From NCBI RefSeq assembly GCF_000429705.1, contig NZ_KE386943.1:386744-450743 (forward strand): 64,000 bases of DNA, read 5' to 3'. Within the stretch, counting starts at the first letter, position 1, and the number at the start of each line of letters is the position of its first letter. Below, piece by piece: positions 1 through 9,047 of the stretch. The notes under the pieces are model-generated. The model saw only the letters and a list, made by a program, of their open reading frames with translations. It was not told where the DNA came from and ran no database searches. The position numbers and the translations under genes were made by a program. The stretch is from Alteribacter aurantiacus DSM 18675. GTDB lineage: Bacteria; Bacillota; Bacilli; Bacillales; Salisediminibacteriaceae.

Positions 1-412
1 ATCCTGTACCAAGAGTGTAGTTGGCTTCTACTACATTATTATTCTTTCTAAATAAATCTTTGTTGTTATCGCTTACTGCATCTAATGCTAATGATGCAAA
101 CAACATCACCAATGTTTGATCTTCTTCTGATTTACTGCTTCCCGGATCGAGCTCAGTAGCGTTGTCCGCTTTCGTTGCTAGATTACCAACACGATAAATC
201 ACATTGTTTTCTGATAGGGCAGGGGAGTGGACACGAATATGAATGCCATCCAACGGATCTTTATCATCTAATTCTTCAATTCCAATTACAGGACGATCTT
301 CAACATCTCTTGCAATGACGTTTGGTATGTAGAATTCTGCATCCGCCTTTCCAAATAATGCTTTAACAGAGTCGTTCCCTACATCTACTGCAGCGATTCT
401 TGATTTACTCAA
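1..412 (-). CDS. ParM/AlfA-like actin-type segregation protein (partial)
   Basis: The first 137 codons are visible; the gene runs off the window at base 1. The start is TTG at 412, preceded by AAGGG about 10 bases upstream. The in-phase ATG a few bases earlier is in another frame and stops after four codons. The N-terminus reads MSKSRIAAVDVGNDSVKALFG, which has the phosphate-1 loop (DVGN.S.K) of actin-like ATPases such as ParM, AlfA and StbA. These proteins polymerise to push plasmid copies apart. The array of GTATAC-like repeats just upstream is placed like the centromere of such systems. A DNA-binding ParR/AlfB partner would be expected downstream, outside the window. Family assignment is by motif and remembered similarity; a chromosomal role is unknown. 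Confidence 0.75.
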   Translation of the reverse strand, partial: MSKSRIAAVDVGNDSVKALFGKADAEFYIPNVIARDVEDRPVIGIEELDDKDPLDGIHIRVHSPALSENNVIYRVGNLATKADNATELDPGSSKSEEDQTLVMLFASLALDAVSDNNKDLFRKNNNVVEANYTLGTG

Positions 413-520
413 TTTTCATCATCCCTTCATAAATAAATGAATAGTTAAGGTAAAAAATAGCAACTTGTACCATTTACTAAAAGAGTATATCAGGTTCATA
501 GATACGTCAATGATCCTTTA

Positions 521-682
521 GTTGTATTCAAAAACGTATACTTGTATACAAATACGTAAACATGTACACAAACATGTACACATACTTATATACCAACAAG
601 TGTACAGTATTGTATACATGTAAACATTATTGTATACACCGTGTTTACGTTTTTGTTTACTTGTATACATTTTTGTACACAT
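521..682. repeat. Centromere-like hexamer array upstream of the ParM-like gene
   Basis: About fifteen copies of a GTATAC-like hexamer (GTATAC, GTACAC, GTAAAC, GTTTAC) start at 524, 536, 544, 556, 564, 576, 588 (ATATAC), 602, 612, 620, 632, 643, 655, 663 and 675. Spacings alternate mostly between 12 and 8 bases, so the composite period is 20 bp, two helical turns. The array fills the gap upstream of the actin-like gene, where type II partition systems such as pSK41 carry the repeats bound by ParR. Binding here is an inference. Confidence 0.7.
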
Positions 683-769
683 GAGTAGTTAAGTAAAAAG
701 GCCCCTTTCCCACTTACTCTTTTTGTAAAAAGAATGCTAGATCTGCCCTCCTTCCCTACCCCCATAAAA

Positions 770-1588
770 CTACGTTTGACATTCTGGGCAGAAATAAAGT
801 CGCCTAGAGTTAGCAGTAATTCGTTTGATTTCAGATCCACAAATACGACAAGACTCCCCTTCTCTATTGAAAACCCAGTGTCGATAATGTTTTCTCGGTA
901 CACCCCGATCTTTTAGTCGATCGACAATTGTTAAATCTGTCGTAATTCCACGAGTTTTATAGGATTGTGTCATTAAATCAATGACGGCATGTGATGCCGC
1001 CGTCAACTGCAAGCTTGTGCAGTCCTTTGGGCGAAAAGAAGGAGGAATTTTGGCTACAAATAAGATCTCACTACGTAGATAATTGCCGATACCTGCAATA
1101 AACGACTGATCAAGGAGTAGTGCTGACCACCTTCTACCAACGAAAGGCTTTGACAAAAATCGCTCCAAAAGGGCATCAGGAGTGATTGGTTCACTAAGGA
1201 TATCAGGCCCTACCCTACTCACAAAAGGGTGAGCAGACACCTCTTCGTCCCGTAAAACCTCAATATCAGAAGCACTATACAGAAATGCTGATTTCTTTTC
1301 ATTGTGAAGTGCAAGGCGTAGTTGACGGTTTGTCTTCGGATAGTCATACGCTTTTTTAATCACCCACTTCCCATACAGTTGATTATGGGAATATAGGGTA
1401 TACCCGTTGTCAAAGCGAGTGAGCATGGCTTTCCCTTTCGTATCCACCTGCAACACATGAGACCCAATTAGCGCTGACTCAAAGCTTTTTAAGTGATCAA
1501 AAGCGAAGAAAACATCCAGTAAGGGCAAAGTAGAGAGGGCTTTTTCAACTCGATCGGCTGCAAGACGAATTTCCGGACCTTCCGGCAT
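770..1588 (-). CDS. nei: Endonuclease VIII (Fpg/Nei DNA glycosylase)
   Basis: This base-excision repair enzyme removes oxidised pyrimidines and nicks the abasic site. The protein has 272 residues, starting MPEGPEIR. The N-terminal proline (after Met removal) and Glu2 are the catalytic residues of the Fpg/Nei family. The run SHNQLYG and the segment LLDQSFIAGIGNYLRSEIL match Nei rather than MutM. The C-terminus has the zinc finger CRICG...CPEC. The ATG at 1588 is chosen over an upstream in-frame start because the catalytic proline must be residue 2, and because GAGAGGTG sits at good distance. It appears to be a single-gene unit. Confidence 0.9.
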   Translation of the reverse strand: MPEGPEIRLAADRVEKALSTLPLLDVFFAFDHLKSFESALIGSHVLQVDTKGKAMLTRFDNGYTLYSHNQLYGKWVIKKAYDYPKTNRQLRLALHNEKKSAFLYSASDIEVLRDEEVSAHPFVSRVGPDILSEPITPDALLERFLSKPFVGRRWSALLLDQSFIAGIGNYLRSEILFVAKIPPSFRPKDCTSLQLTAASHAVIDLMTQSYKTRGITTDLTIVDRLKDRGVPRKHYRHWVFNREGESCRICGSEIKRITANSRRLYFCPECQT

Positions 1589-1653
1589 AGGTATCACCTC
1601 TCTTTTCACTCATTTTGTAGTCCTAAATTCTTATAGAATGAGGGAGTAACGGG

Positions 1654-2379
1654 TTAAAATGGCGTAAGCTTCCAAAAAATCACTTCTTGGTTTGTTGAAT
1701 AATGAAGAATTGGGTCATGATCTGGGAGGTAAATCGAATGTGTAAGAGCTACTCTATTGTCTATAAATGTGGCATCCGCTTTTTGAAGGTTCCATGGTAG
1801 ATGGTGGATGTCACCTCGATAGATCTTCTCCTTGTGAGACGTAAATAAACAGTACCGCTCCGTCAGCCAGTATTCTAATGAATCTGGAGCTGAAACAAAA
1901 GGGGTTCCCACCGGTTCATAAGACGCTGAAAAGGTCCCAACTGAATCACTCTGCCTTTCTGATGAGAAAAAGACACCTTTTCCTTCCCTGCGGATACTTA
2001 TTTTGGAAAAATAATAAGGAAGGTGAAAGAAACGCCGAGCAGTTTGAACAGCAAGCCTGTGGTTTGCGTCCAAACTAAAGAAATACACACCAGGCACACC
2101 TTTATACGTGACATATGTCCTCACGTTCAATTCAAGCAATGAGCTGGCAAAAGGAATGGGAGGGATCCACCGTCCCCTCACGTGATCCATAGCAAAAGGA
2201 ACAACTCCTACATATGCTTCTTCCCTCCAAGTGTCCAACACCATACCTTCAGGAAGCTTGTCCTCAAGTTGTGCAGCATTCACTTTCCAGTGAGCAAACA
2301 ACAAATCGTTCCATACTTGTTTCATAATCCACGGGCCCTTAGGTGGTAAAAAGGGTCGGTGAGACGTTTCCTTTAACAT
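1654..2379 (-). CDS. yqjF: YqjF-like DUF2071 family protein
   Basis: The 241-residue soluble protein is of the DUF2071/YqjF type, an acetoacetate decarboxylase-like fold of unknown substrate. The family-typical start (HRPFLPPKGPWIMKQVWNDL) and the middle segment ELNVRTYVTYKGVPGVYFFS are visible. AGGTGG precedes the ATG. It lies 65 bp upstream of nei on the same strand and may be co-transcribed with it. Function is not established for the family. Confidence 0.8.
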   Translation of the reverse strand: MLKETSHRPFLPPKGPWIMKQVWNDLLFAHWKVNAAQLEDKLPEGMVLDTWREEAYVGVVPFAMDHVRGRWIPPIPFASSLLELNVRTYVTYKGVPGVYFFSLDANHRLAVQTARRFFHLPYYFSKISIRREGKGVFFSSERQSDSVGTFSASYEPVGTPFVSAPDSLEYWLTERYCLFTSHKEKIYRGDIHHLPWNLQKADATFIDNRVALTHSIYLPDHDPILHYSTNQEVIFWKLTPF

Positions 2380-3036
2380 CTCGCCACCTCTCTTTCAAAA
2401 TCATCTACATTATCAATGCCCTTATTTAAATCAAATCAATCAACATGTGGATAAGTGACTTCCCTCCGTTCTTTTTAAAGAACGCTTTTTATCAGTATTA
2501 AAGATATCCACAGTATTTCGTATTCATCTGGGAGCCTGCGATTAAGAGGACTCTGAGTAGCTCATGGCTACATATAGGTTTTATTGGCACTTTTATCTCT
2601 GGTATAACAATAGTAATTCCACACTAACCTAATTCAGTATAAACCTACTTTCTTCTTATTTAATATGTACAACTAATTATCATGCCTAGGATCATTCATG
2701 AAAATGAATAAACTTTCAAGATCCTGTAATAAAAACATGCTCCTCTTCGAAGGCTGAGAGCATGCTTCTACATCACTTTTTATTCAAGAACCGCCTCTTT
2801 ATCACCATTCGATTAAAATCCTTCTATTATTCTGTTCAATGTTTAGAATCAACAGACCTTTAAAAGATTAATAAACACCTCTTAGTTAGAATTACGATCG
2901 GTTTTTGTCTTCTTAACCTCTATTTGATTCCTTCTCTAATCGTATTCAATGTATTTAAACTCTCAGATTCCAAATTATGCATATTTGTGTAATTAACGAG
3001 GATGCTACAAGTAATAACAATAAGCGGGGTCTAACC
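2380..3036. other. Intergenic region between yqjF and the germination operon
   Basis: This 657-bp gap between divergent units shows no convincing gene. It contains one exact DnaA-box match on the minus strand (TGTGGATAA at 2446-2454) and a small GTAGC...GCTAC hairpin near 2558. At about 2731-2769 there is a hairpin (ACATGCTC...GAGAGCATG) followed on the minus strand by a short T run. That would terminate a minus-strand transcript, but no gene is visible that would need it. Confidence 0.4.
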
Positions 3037-4128
3037 ATGCACCAAAAAAATGAGCGAATTAACATTTTTCATACATTGGCTATTTTCATCACATCAGTAG
3101 GTCTCCTAAACCATGTGATTATTCTTCCGCCATTAACAGAAGTTGCAGGGAGAGACGGTTGGATTTCCATATTGCTTTCAACCATAATTGCGCTTCTGTG
3201 GGTGTATATTATTGTCTTTATCAATAAAAAGACCAATCAAAAAAACGTATACAATTGGCTGATTGATCATACCGGCATTATTACAGCAAACATATTCGTA
3301 TTCGTCCTTATTCTCTTTTTACTCTCCCTTGCCGTGGTCACTCTGAATGACCTTGTCACTTGGACAAATGTGTCGTACTTACCGAACACGCCGAAGTTGG
3401 TGCTGGTAATTACTTACGTCCTTCTATGCTTTTGCACAGCCATTACCAACATCCGCACGTTGGCGATTTTAAATATTCTTCTTTTGCCGGTCATTATTAT
3501 TTTTGGCATTTATGTGGCGTCTATAAATATGCCGGTTAAGGATTATTCTTTATTAACCCCTGTTTTGGAACATGGATTCCAGCCAGTCATAAAGGGAATG
3601 ATTTACCCAGGAGCTGGACTAGCAGAGCTTTTTCTCCTCCTTCTTATCCAGCATCGTGTAAAATCCCGTTATAAATATTGGCAAGTGGCCTTGATCGTCG
3701 TTTTCTTAGGCGGTCTCTCTTTTGGCCCACTCACTGGAGGTATTGCTGCATTCGGTGTAGAGCAGTTGAAGCAGCTTCGCTTTCCTGCCTATCAGCAATG
3801 GAATCTTGTAACGATGGGCCGATATATCGAGCACGTGGATTTTCTCTCCATATACCAATGGCTGTCAGGGGCATTTATAAGGATTTCACTCATGTTTTTT
3901 ATTATTGTGGACCTTCTCGACATAAAACCTGGTAGGAACAGGGTCATCGGGCTGGCTTTTCTCTCTGTAATCCTCATTTGTTCCCTTTATTTACCTTTTT
4001 CAGATATGCAGTTTATTATGTTTATCCAGACATCCTTCCTTCCTTTCTCATTTGCTTTTTTGTTTGTGATTTCATTGCTCCTACTCATGATTATCTTGGT
4101 TAAAACGAAAGGAGTTGCAAAAAAATGA
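3037..4128 (+). CDS. Spore germinant receptor, GerAB-type permease subunit
   Basis: This inner-membrane B subunit of a GerA-family germinant receptor is an amino acid/polyamine/organocation transporter-like protein that is thought to hold the germinant-binding pocket. It has 363 residues and about ten hydrophobic helices from residue 12 to the end. The start at 3037 (MHQKNERINIFH) matches the usual N-terminus; the site before it is a weak GCGGGG. The next gene overlaps it by four bases (ATGA), so translation is coupled. The order B-A-C differs from the A-B-C order of the classic gerA operon. Its germinant cannot be read from sequence. Confidence 0.88.
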   Translation: MHQKNERINIFHTLAIFITSVGLLNHVIILPPLTEVAGRDGWISILLSTIIALLWVYIIVFINKKTNQKNVYNWLIDHTGIITANIFVFVLILFLLSLAVVTLNDLVTWTNVSYLPNTPKLVLVITYVLLCFCTAITNIRTLAILNILLLPVIIIFGIYVASINMPVKDYSLLTPVLEHGFQPVIKGMIYPGAGLAELFLLLLIQHRVKSRYKYWQVALIVVFLGGLSFGPLTGGIAAFGVEQLKQLRFPAYQQWNLVTMGRYIEHVDFLSIYQWLSGAFIRISLMFFIIVDLLDIKPGRNRVIGLAFLSVILICSLYLPFSDMQFIMFIQTSFLPFSFAFLFVISLLLLMIILVKTKGVAKK

Positions 4129-5630
4129 TTTTTTTTCGCAAAAGGAAAAAGGCCCAACCTGAAACCAAAACAAATTCGCCCCTCCCTCAGAAGTATGATC
4201 ATGCTGTTTCGGAAGAAGAAATCAGAAAAGCATTTAAAAAGTGTAGCGATGTAGTCGTAGAAGATTATCAATTCAATGAGCACCCTTCTTCCCAGATCCT
4301 GTTAATCTACACAAAAGGACTTACAAATGTTGAATTACTGAATAAAACCGTCATACCAACTATAGAAGCTCACTTCGGTTTTGAAAAAGACCTGGATACA
4401 TATCGGAAGAACTCTACCTTTAAAAGGATAAACAGCATGAATCAAGTTATTGACAAGGCGTTTAACGGTGATTTAATTCTTTTTGAGAAAAGCTCCAACA
4501 AAGCATTTGTCATCGATATTTCGCAACATCCACAAAGGAGGCCTGAGCAACCAAACAATGAGATATCTGTAGTCGGGCCAAGAGACGGATTTATTGAGGA
4601 AATTGACGTGAACCTTGCACTCATTCGCAAAAGGCTAAAGACCACATCCTTGTCATGTGAAATGTTTGTACTTGGAGAAAGGAGCCAAACCAAAGTCGCT
4701 CTTCTGTATATGGAGGATATAGCCAGACCTCAAATGATCGACCACATTCGTCAATCACTTGAAAAGATTGAAATCGACGCAATTTTAAACTCTCAGCAGC
4801 TTGAAGAATTGCTCAGTGAATCATCTTTCAGACTCTTTCCTATGTATCAGAATTCCGGAAGACCAGATTATGTGTGCGATGCGTTATTGAGAGGGCGGTT
4901 TGTAATGCTTGTCAATGGCATTCCCCAGGCCATTGTGGCACCGGTGAACATCACCCTTTTCTTAAAAACGGCTGAAGATGCGGAATATAGCTGGCATTAC
5001 AACAGTCTGGAGAGGATCCTGAGAATTGCAGGTCTATCAGTAGCTGCGTTTCTCCCTGGATTTTGGGTTGCCCTATCTGCCTTTCACCAAGATCAGATCC
5101 CGTTTATTTTGTTGGCAAGTGTAGCGGAAACCAGACAGGGAGTCCCTTTACCGACAGCGCTGGAAGCCTTCGTTCTTGTAGGCCTATTTGAATTATTCCG
5201 CGAAGCCGGACTCCGGCTTCCCCTTGCGATTGGACAGATACTCGCCGTTGTCGGGGGCTTAATTATTGGAGATGCTGCGATCAACGCCGGTTTAACTAAT
5301 CCTGCTATGGTTGTTGTTGTAGCTACTTCTGCAGTAGCTACCTTTACTCTGGTCAGCCAGGCCTTACAAGGTACCATAACTATTTTGCGTTTCTTTGTAC
5401 TGCTAAGTTCCGCTGCGCTCGGTCTGTTCGGCTTTTTTATCAGTGCTTTTTTTATCCTACTGTACGTTTGTAATCTGCGCTCCTATTCAATTCCGTATAT
5501 GGTACCACTTGGACCAATGAGGGTAGGGGACTGGATGAAAAGCATATTCAAAATTCCATGGAAGAAACAGACGAAGAGACCTGCAATTCTTCATACGGAT
5601 GATGATGAAAGGCAGGGGAACACCCAATGA
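4125..5630 (+). CDS. Spore germinant receptor, GerAA-type subunit
   Basis: The 501-residue A subunit of the receptor has a soluble N-terminal domain (about 1-290) and a membrane domain with about five helices (about 290-465). The family-typical segments IDVNLALIRKRLK, GRPDYVCDALLRGRFVMLVNG and RETRQGVPLP-like VAETRQGVPLPTALEAF are present. In the family this subunit oligomerises into the ion-conducting assembly of the spore inner membrane. The start overlaps the stop of the B-subunit gene, with GGAG 10 bases upstream. The C subunit follows with a four-base overlap. Confidence 0.92.
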   Translation: MIFFRKRKKAQPETKTNSPLPQKYDHAVSEEEIRKAFKKCSDVVVEDYQFNEHPSSQILLIYTKGLTNVELLNKTVIPTIEAHFGFEKDLDTYRKNSTFKRINSMNQVIDKAFNGDLILFEKSSNKAFVIDISQHPQRRPEQPNNEISVVGPRDGFIEEIDVNLALIRKRLKTTSLSCEMFVLGERSQTKVALLYMEDIARPQMIDHIRQSLEKIEIDAILNSQQLEELLSESSFRLFPMYQNSGRPDYVCDALLRGRFVMLVNGIPQAIVAPVNITLFLKTAEDAEYSWHYNSLERILRIAGLSVAAFLPGFWVALSAFHQDQIPFILLASVAETRQGVPLPTALEAFVLVGLFELFREAGLRLPLAIGQILAVVGGLIIGDAAINAGLTNPAMVVVVATSAVATFTLVSQALQGTITILRFFVLLSSAALGLFGFFISAFFILLYVCNLRSYSIPYMVPLGPMRVGDWMKSIFKIPWKKQTKRPAILHTDDDERQGNTQ

Positions 5631-6793
5631 GGCTTAGCATGATAATCAAAGTTTTTCTTCTCTGTCTCACTTGTCTCACTATGGGAGGTTGCTGGGATTC
5701 AAAGGAACTGGAAGGGCAATATTACATCCACTCTATAGGTGTAGATTATGAAGATGGAAAATATGTTGTCTATGGACAGATTATCAACTTTGCCGGCGGT
5801 GGGGAAGATGGTAACAGTGGAGGGACTAACGGAAACAGACATGAAAATGTGAAAATCGCCAAAGGAACAGGGGATTCGGTGGTGGCAGCGATTCATAACT
5901 TATACATTTCAACCCAAAGAAGAATTTATTGGGGCCACCTTTCTTCTGCTGTTTTTCATGAACGGTTATTGGATGAAAACTTTAAAAGTGTACTCGATGA
6001 CTTTTCTAGATACTATGAAATCAGACCCACCTTGTGGATGTTCATCACGTCTGATCCAGTATATGAGATACTAGGAACTTTTCCTGTGATGCAGACCAGT
6101 ATTCTCTATTCGTTTTTGGGTGATCCTGTTGAGAGTTACGAACAGAGTGCACGCGTCGCCCCTATTCGCAAAAGTCGTTTTGAAGCAGAATTGTACGACC
6201 CGGGAAGGACCCTAATCCTCCCATCTGTGGGCATCGTCCGGGAAAAGTGGTACACCCCTCTTGATTTCCAAAGGAACCTGAGTTTAAATAAGGCGGGATT
6301 TCTAACACAAAATTCTTATAAAGGCAGTCTTGGTGAGGCTGACATTAACGGATTGTCTTTTATAGATGAGGAAGCCGGAAGAAACCCGACTATTATACGG
6401 AAAAATGACAAGCCTGTCGCCACAGTGATTGTTTCTGATCCAAAATTAAAAGTAGTCCCTGAAATTACCGGTGAATTTGTTACTTTTTCAATTGAGCTTG
6501 CTGTATCAGGAATGGTTATTGAGCTGGCAGAAGAGGTAGACGAACAGTTTCTAAATGAAAACCTCGGCAAAGTGGTAGAAAGCCAGATCAGACATACGTT
6601 TGAAAAAGGCGTTGAAATAGGTGCCGATATCTACAACCTCTCACATAGCCTGTATAGAGAAGATCCTGAACAATGGGAGCAACTTACAAACGAGCAAGGA
6701 GAACTTGAACTGACTCAGGATATACTAAAAGAGATTAATGTCGAAGCCACGATCATTCATTCAGGTTCTGAAAAACTTCACCTTCCCAAATGA
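5627..6793 (+). CDS. Spore germinant receptor, Ger(x)C-type lipoprotein subunit
   Basis: The 388-residue C subunit is a lipoprotein anchored to the outer face of the spore inner membrane. The signal peptide ends in the lipobox LTMGGC at about residues 18-23, followed by WDSKEL, the family's signature start of the mature protein. The C-terminal part (about 260-385) is the conserved GerAC domain. It overlaps the A-subunit gene by four bases, so all three subunits are coupled. A strong bidirectional terminator follows at once. Confidence 0.9.
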   Translation: MRLSMIIKVFLLCLTCLTMGGCWDSKELEGQYYIHSIGVDYEDGKYVVYGQIINFAGGGEDGNSGGTNGNRHENVKIAKGTGDSVVAAIHNLYISTQRRIYWGHLSSAVFHERLLDENFKSVLDDFSRYYEIRPTLWMFITSDPVYEILGTFPVMQTSILYSFLGDPVESYEQSARVAPIRKSRFEAELYDPGRTLILPSVGIVREKWYTPLDFQRNLSLNKAGFLTQNSYKGSLGEADINGLSFIDEEAGRNPTIIRKNDKPVATVIVSDPKLKVVPEITGEFVTFSIELAVSGMVIELAEEVDEQFLNENLGKVVESQIRHTFEKGVEIGADIYNLSHSLYREDPEQWEQLTNEQGELELTQDILKEINVEATIIHSGSEKLHLPK

Positions 6794-6798
6794 ATACT

Positions 6799-6845
6799 GA
6801 AAAAAGCCTGTTCCCTATGAAATGAATCAGGGAACAGGCTTTTTT
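6799..6845. terminator. Bidirectional terminator between gerC and glnS
   Basis: AGCCTGTTCCCT and its complement AGGGAACAGGCT form a 12-bp stem with A- and T-runs on both sides. It can end both the germination operon (+) and glnS (-). Confidence 0.9.
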
Positions 6846-6848
6846 GAC

Positions 6849-8516
6849 TTATTTTTTAAATTTAAACGAACTTTTCAGTGACACAATTCGGTTAAAGACA
6901 GGCTTTTCTGCTGTCGAATGCTTAGGGTCGACATTGAAATACCCGTGTCGGAAAAACTGGAACTTATCTTGAGGCTTTACGTCCATGTTGGATTCAACAA
7001 ACCCTTGCAGAATCTCAAGAGACTCAGGATTGATTCGATCCATAAACGTCTTTTCCTCGTTTCCTTCTTCTTCTTCATCCTCGTCAAGGATGAGTGAGTC
7101 GTAAAGGCGAAACTCGGATGCTTTAGAATCATTTGCATCCACCCAGTGAATCGTTCCCTTTACTTTACGTCCTGTAAAGCCTGAGCCACTCTTCGTTTCA
7201 GGGTCGTACGTACAGTGAAGTTCGACAATATTCCCCTCTTCATCCTTCACGAAATCCTCGCATTTAATAAAATAAGCATGCTTTAGGCGAACTTCATTTC
7301 CTGGATAAAGGCGATGGTACTTCTTCGGAGGCTCTTCCATGAAGTCTTCCTGCTCAATATAAATTTCACGAGAAAACGGAATCTGACGCGTCCCCATCTC
7401 AGGATTTTCAGGATTGATTTCCGCCTCCAGCATTTCACTTTCCCCTTCAGGATAGTTCGTGATCACTACTTTAAGAGGTCGAATGACACTCATCGTACGT
7501 GGAGCCTTCATTTTCAAGTCTTCTCGAATAAAGTGCTCCATCATTTGAACGTCAACAGCGCCGCTTCCTTTAGAAACCCCTGTTTCGTAAATAAATTCAC
7601 GAATGGCTTCAGGTGTAAAGCCTCGTCTGCGGAGACCTGAGATCGTAGGAAGGCGAGGATCGTCCCAACCATCGACAACACCTTCATCCACGAGCTGCTT
7701 CAATTTACGCTTACTCATGACCGTGTTAGTAATGTTTAAGCGACCAAATTCAATCTGCTGAGGTTGAACCGCCATATCTGTATGTTCAACAACCCAGTTG
7801 TATAATGGGCGCTGCTCTTCAAATTCCGTTGTACAAATGGAATGAGTGACACCTTCAATGGCATCTTCCAACGGATGAGCAAAAGCGTACATCGGATAAA
7901 TGCACCATGAGTCACCAGTATTGTGATGCGTCGTGTGTGAAATTCGGTATAGAACCGGGTCACGCATGTTCATGTTACCGGAACTCATATCAATTTTCGC
8001 ACGAAGAACCTTTTCACCGTTGCCGAACTTTCCGTCTCTCATTTGTTTAAAGAGATCAAGGTTTTCTTCGACATTTCGTGAACGAGATGGGCTTTCTTTA
8101 CCATGTTCAGTCAACGTCCCTCGATACTCACGAATCTCTTCAATGGATAGGTCCTCCACATACGCCATTCCTTTTTTGATAAGTAAAATGGCACGTTCGT
8201 ACATTTCCTCAAAGTAATTAGATGCAAAGTGTAAGCCATCCCATTCGAACCCAAGCCATTGAACGTCCTCTTTAATGGCATCTACATACTCTTGATCTTC
8301 TTTTAACGGGTTTGTGTCATCAAACCGCAAGTTCGTTTTCCCGTTAAATTCATCAGCTAATCCGAAGTTAAGGGCGATCGACTTGGCATGTCCGATATGT
8401 AAGTAGCCGTTTGGCTCTGGTGGGAAACGAGTGATAATGTCACTGTGTTTTCCGGAACGCAAGTCTTCTTGCATAATCGTTTTTATAAAATTGGAAGAAG
8501 TCTCCTTGTTCTCCAT
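6849..8516 (-). CDS. glnS: Glutaminyl-tRNA synthetase
   Basis: This class I synthetase charges tRNA-Gln with glutamine. The 555-residue length is close to the E. coli enzyme. The HIGH motif lies in PPEPNGYLHIGHAKS (about residue 40) and the KMSKS loop is VMSKRKL (about 265). The C-terminal beta-barrel anticodon domains are present. ATG at 8516 is preferred, with AGAGAGG nine bases upstream; an upstream in-frame TTG has no spacing from that site. Most Bacillus make Gln-tRNA by GatCAB amidation, so a GlnRS is unusual and may have been acquired. It stands alone between the ger operon and ilvE. Confidence 0.93.
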   Translation of the reverse strand: MENKETSSNFIKTIMQEDLRSGKHSDIITRFPPEPNGYLHIGHAKSIALNFGLADEFNGKTNLRFDDTNPLKEDQEYVDAIKEDVQWLGFEWDGLHFASNYFEEMYERAILLIKKGMAYVEDLSIEEIREYRGTLTEHGKESPSRSRNVEENLDLFKQMRDGKFGNGEKVLRAKIDMSSGNMNMRDPVLYRISHTTHHNTGDSWCIYPMYAFAHPLEDAIEGVTHSICTTEFEEQRPLYNWVVEHTDMAVQPQQIEFGRLNITNTVMSKRKLKQLVDEGVVDGWDDPRLPTISGLRRRGFTPEAIREFIYETGVSKGSGAVDVQMMEHFIREDLKMKAPRTMSVIRPLKVVITNYPEGESEMLEAEINPENPEMGTRQIPFSREIYIEQEDFMEEPPKKYHRLYPGNEVRLKHAYFIKCEDFVKDEEGNIVELHCTYDPETKSGSGFTGRKVKGTIHWVDANDSKASEFRLYDSLILDEDEEEEGNEEKTFMDRINPESLEILQGFVESNMDVKPQDKFQFFRHGYFNVDPKHSTAEKPVFNRIVSLKSSFKFKK

Positions 8517-8713
8517 AGCATTCAACCTCTCTATCGATTCTTATCAGGTACCTAAGATACCTCTACTATGTACTTATAGTAACATGTTTAAACGTTTAGA
8601 TATAGATTCCGACAGAAGCTGCATAGATGATTCCAGTTGTCCTATTCAAGAGAGGGAATGTTCCCTTCCTCTCCTGAGATGATTTTACAGTTAAAATACT
8701 GAGCGGACGCTCA

Positions 8714-8727
8714 TGTAAGCGCTTCGA
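8714..8727. promoter_or_regulatory. Possible CcpA cre site upstream of ilvE
   Basis: TGTAAGCGCTTCGA matches 12 of 14 positions of the cre consensus TGWAARCGYTWWCA. In B. subtilis CcpA activates the ilv-leu operon from an upstream cre, so the position is sensible. Not tested. Confidence 0.4.
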
Positions 8728-8835
8728 AAAAATTTACATTTTGAAACACAAAACTTTCGACCTCGCTTGCCCCAACGGTTTTGCTACCCTTTTCCGTTTT
8801 ATTATTTAAAATAGTCAGATTTATTTAAAAAAACC

Positions 8836-8917
8836 TGTTGACCTTCGTTTTCGATGGTTGTAAGATTATCGTCAACATCACAAACGAAATAAACACCCCG
8901 CTAACAGTAGCGGGTGT
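8836..8917 (+). promoter_or_regulatory. Structured leader upstream of ilvE
   Basis: Two hairpins precede ilvE. The first pairs TGTTGAC (8836) with GTCAACA (8871). The second pairs ACACCCCGCTA with TAGCGGGTGT (about 8892-8917) and is followed by TTTCC, then a T run at 8927-8932. No T-box or other riboswitch core was recognised. It may be an attenuator or only stable leader structure. Confidence 0.4.
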
Positions 8918-9047
8918 TTCCAATCGATTTTTTGATGAATGGCCTTTTCGAACTTCAAAACATGAAGATCTGACAAAGGTTCTTTCTTTAACATCAAGTT
9001 TCACCGAATTAAAGCGTTCAAACACTAAAGGAAAGGAGTGGTTATGT

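Noticed and set aside
586..903. Minus-strand open frame of 105 codons across the hexamer array
   Set aside because: Its end is built from the repeats, it overlaps the 3' end of nei, and it has no ribosome site or family look.
2446..2454. DnaA-box 9-mers (also at 20786-20794 and 63769-63777) as signs of oriC
   Set aside because: They are single and widely spaced; about one half to one exact match is expected by chance in 64 kb, and there is no cluster or AT-rich unwinding element with dnaA.
8838..9047. N-terminal extension of ilvE
   Set aside because: It reads through two hairpins, has no ribosome site, and the family start is at 9048.
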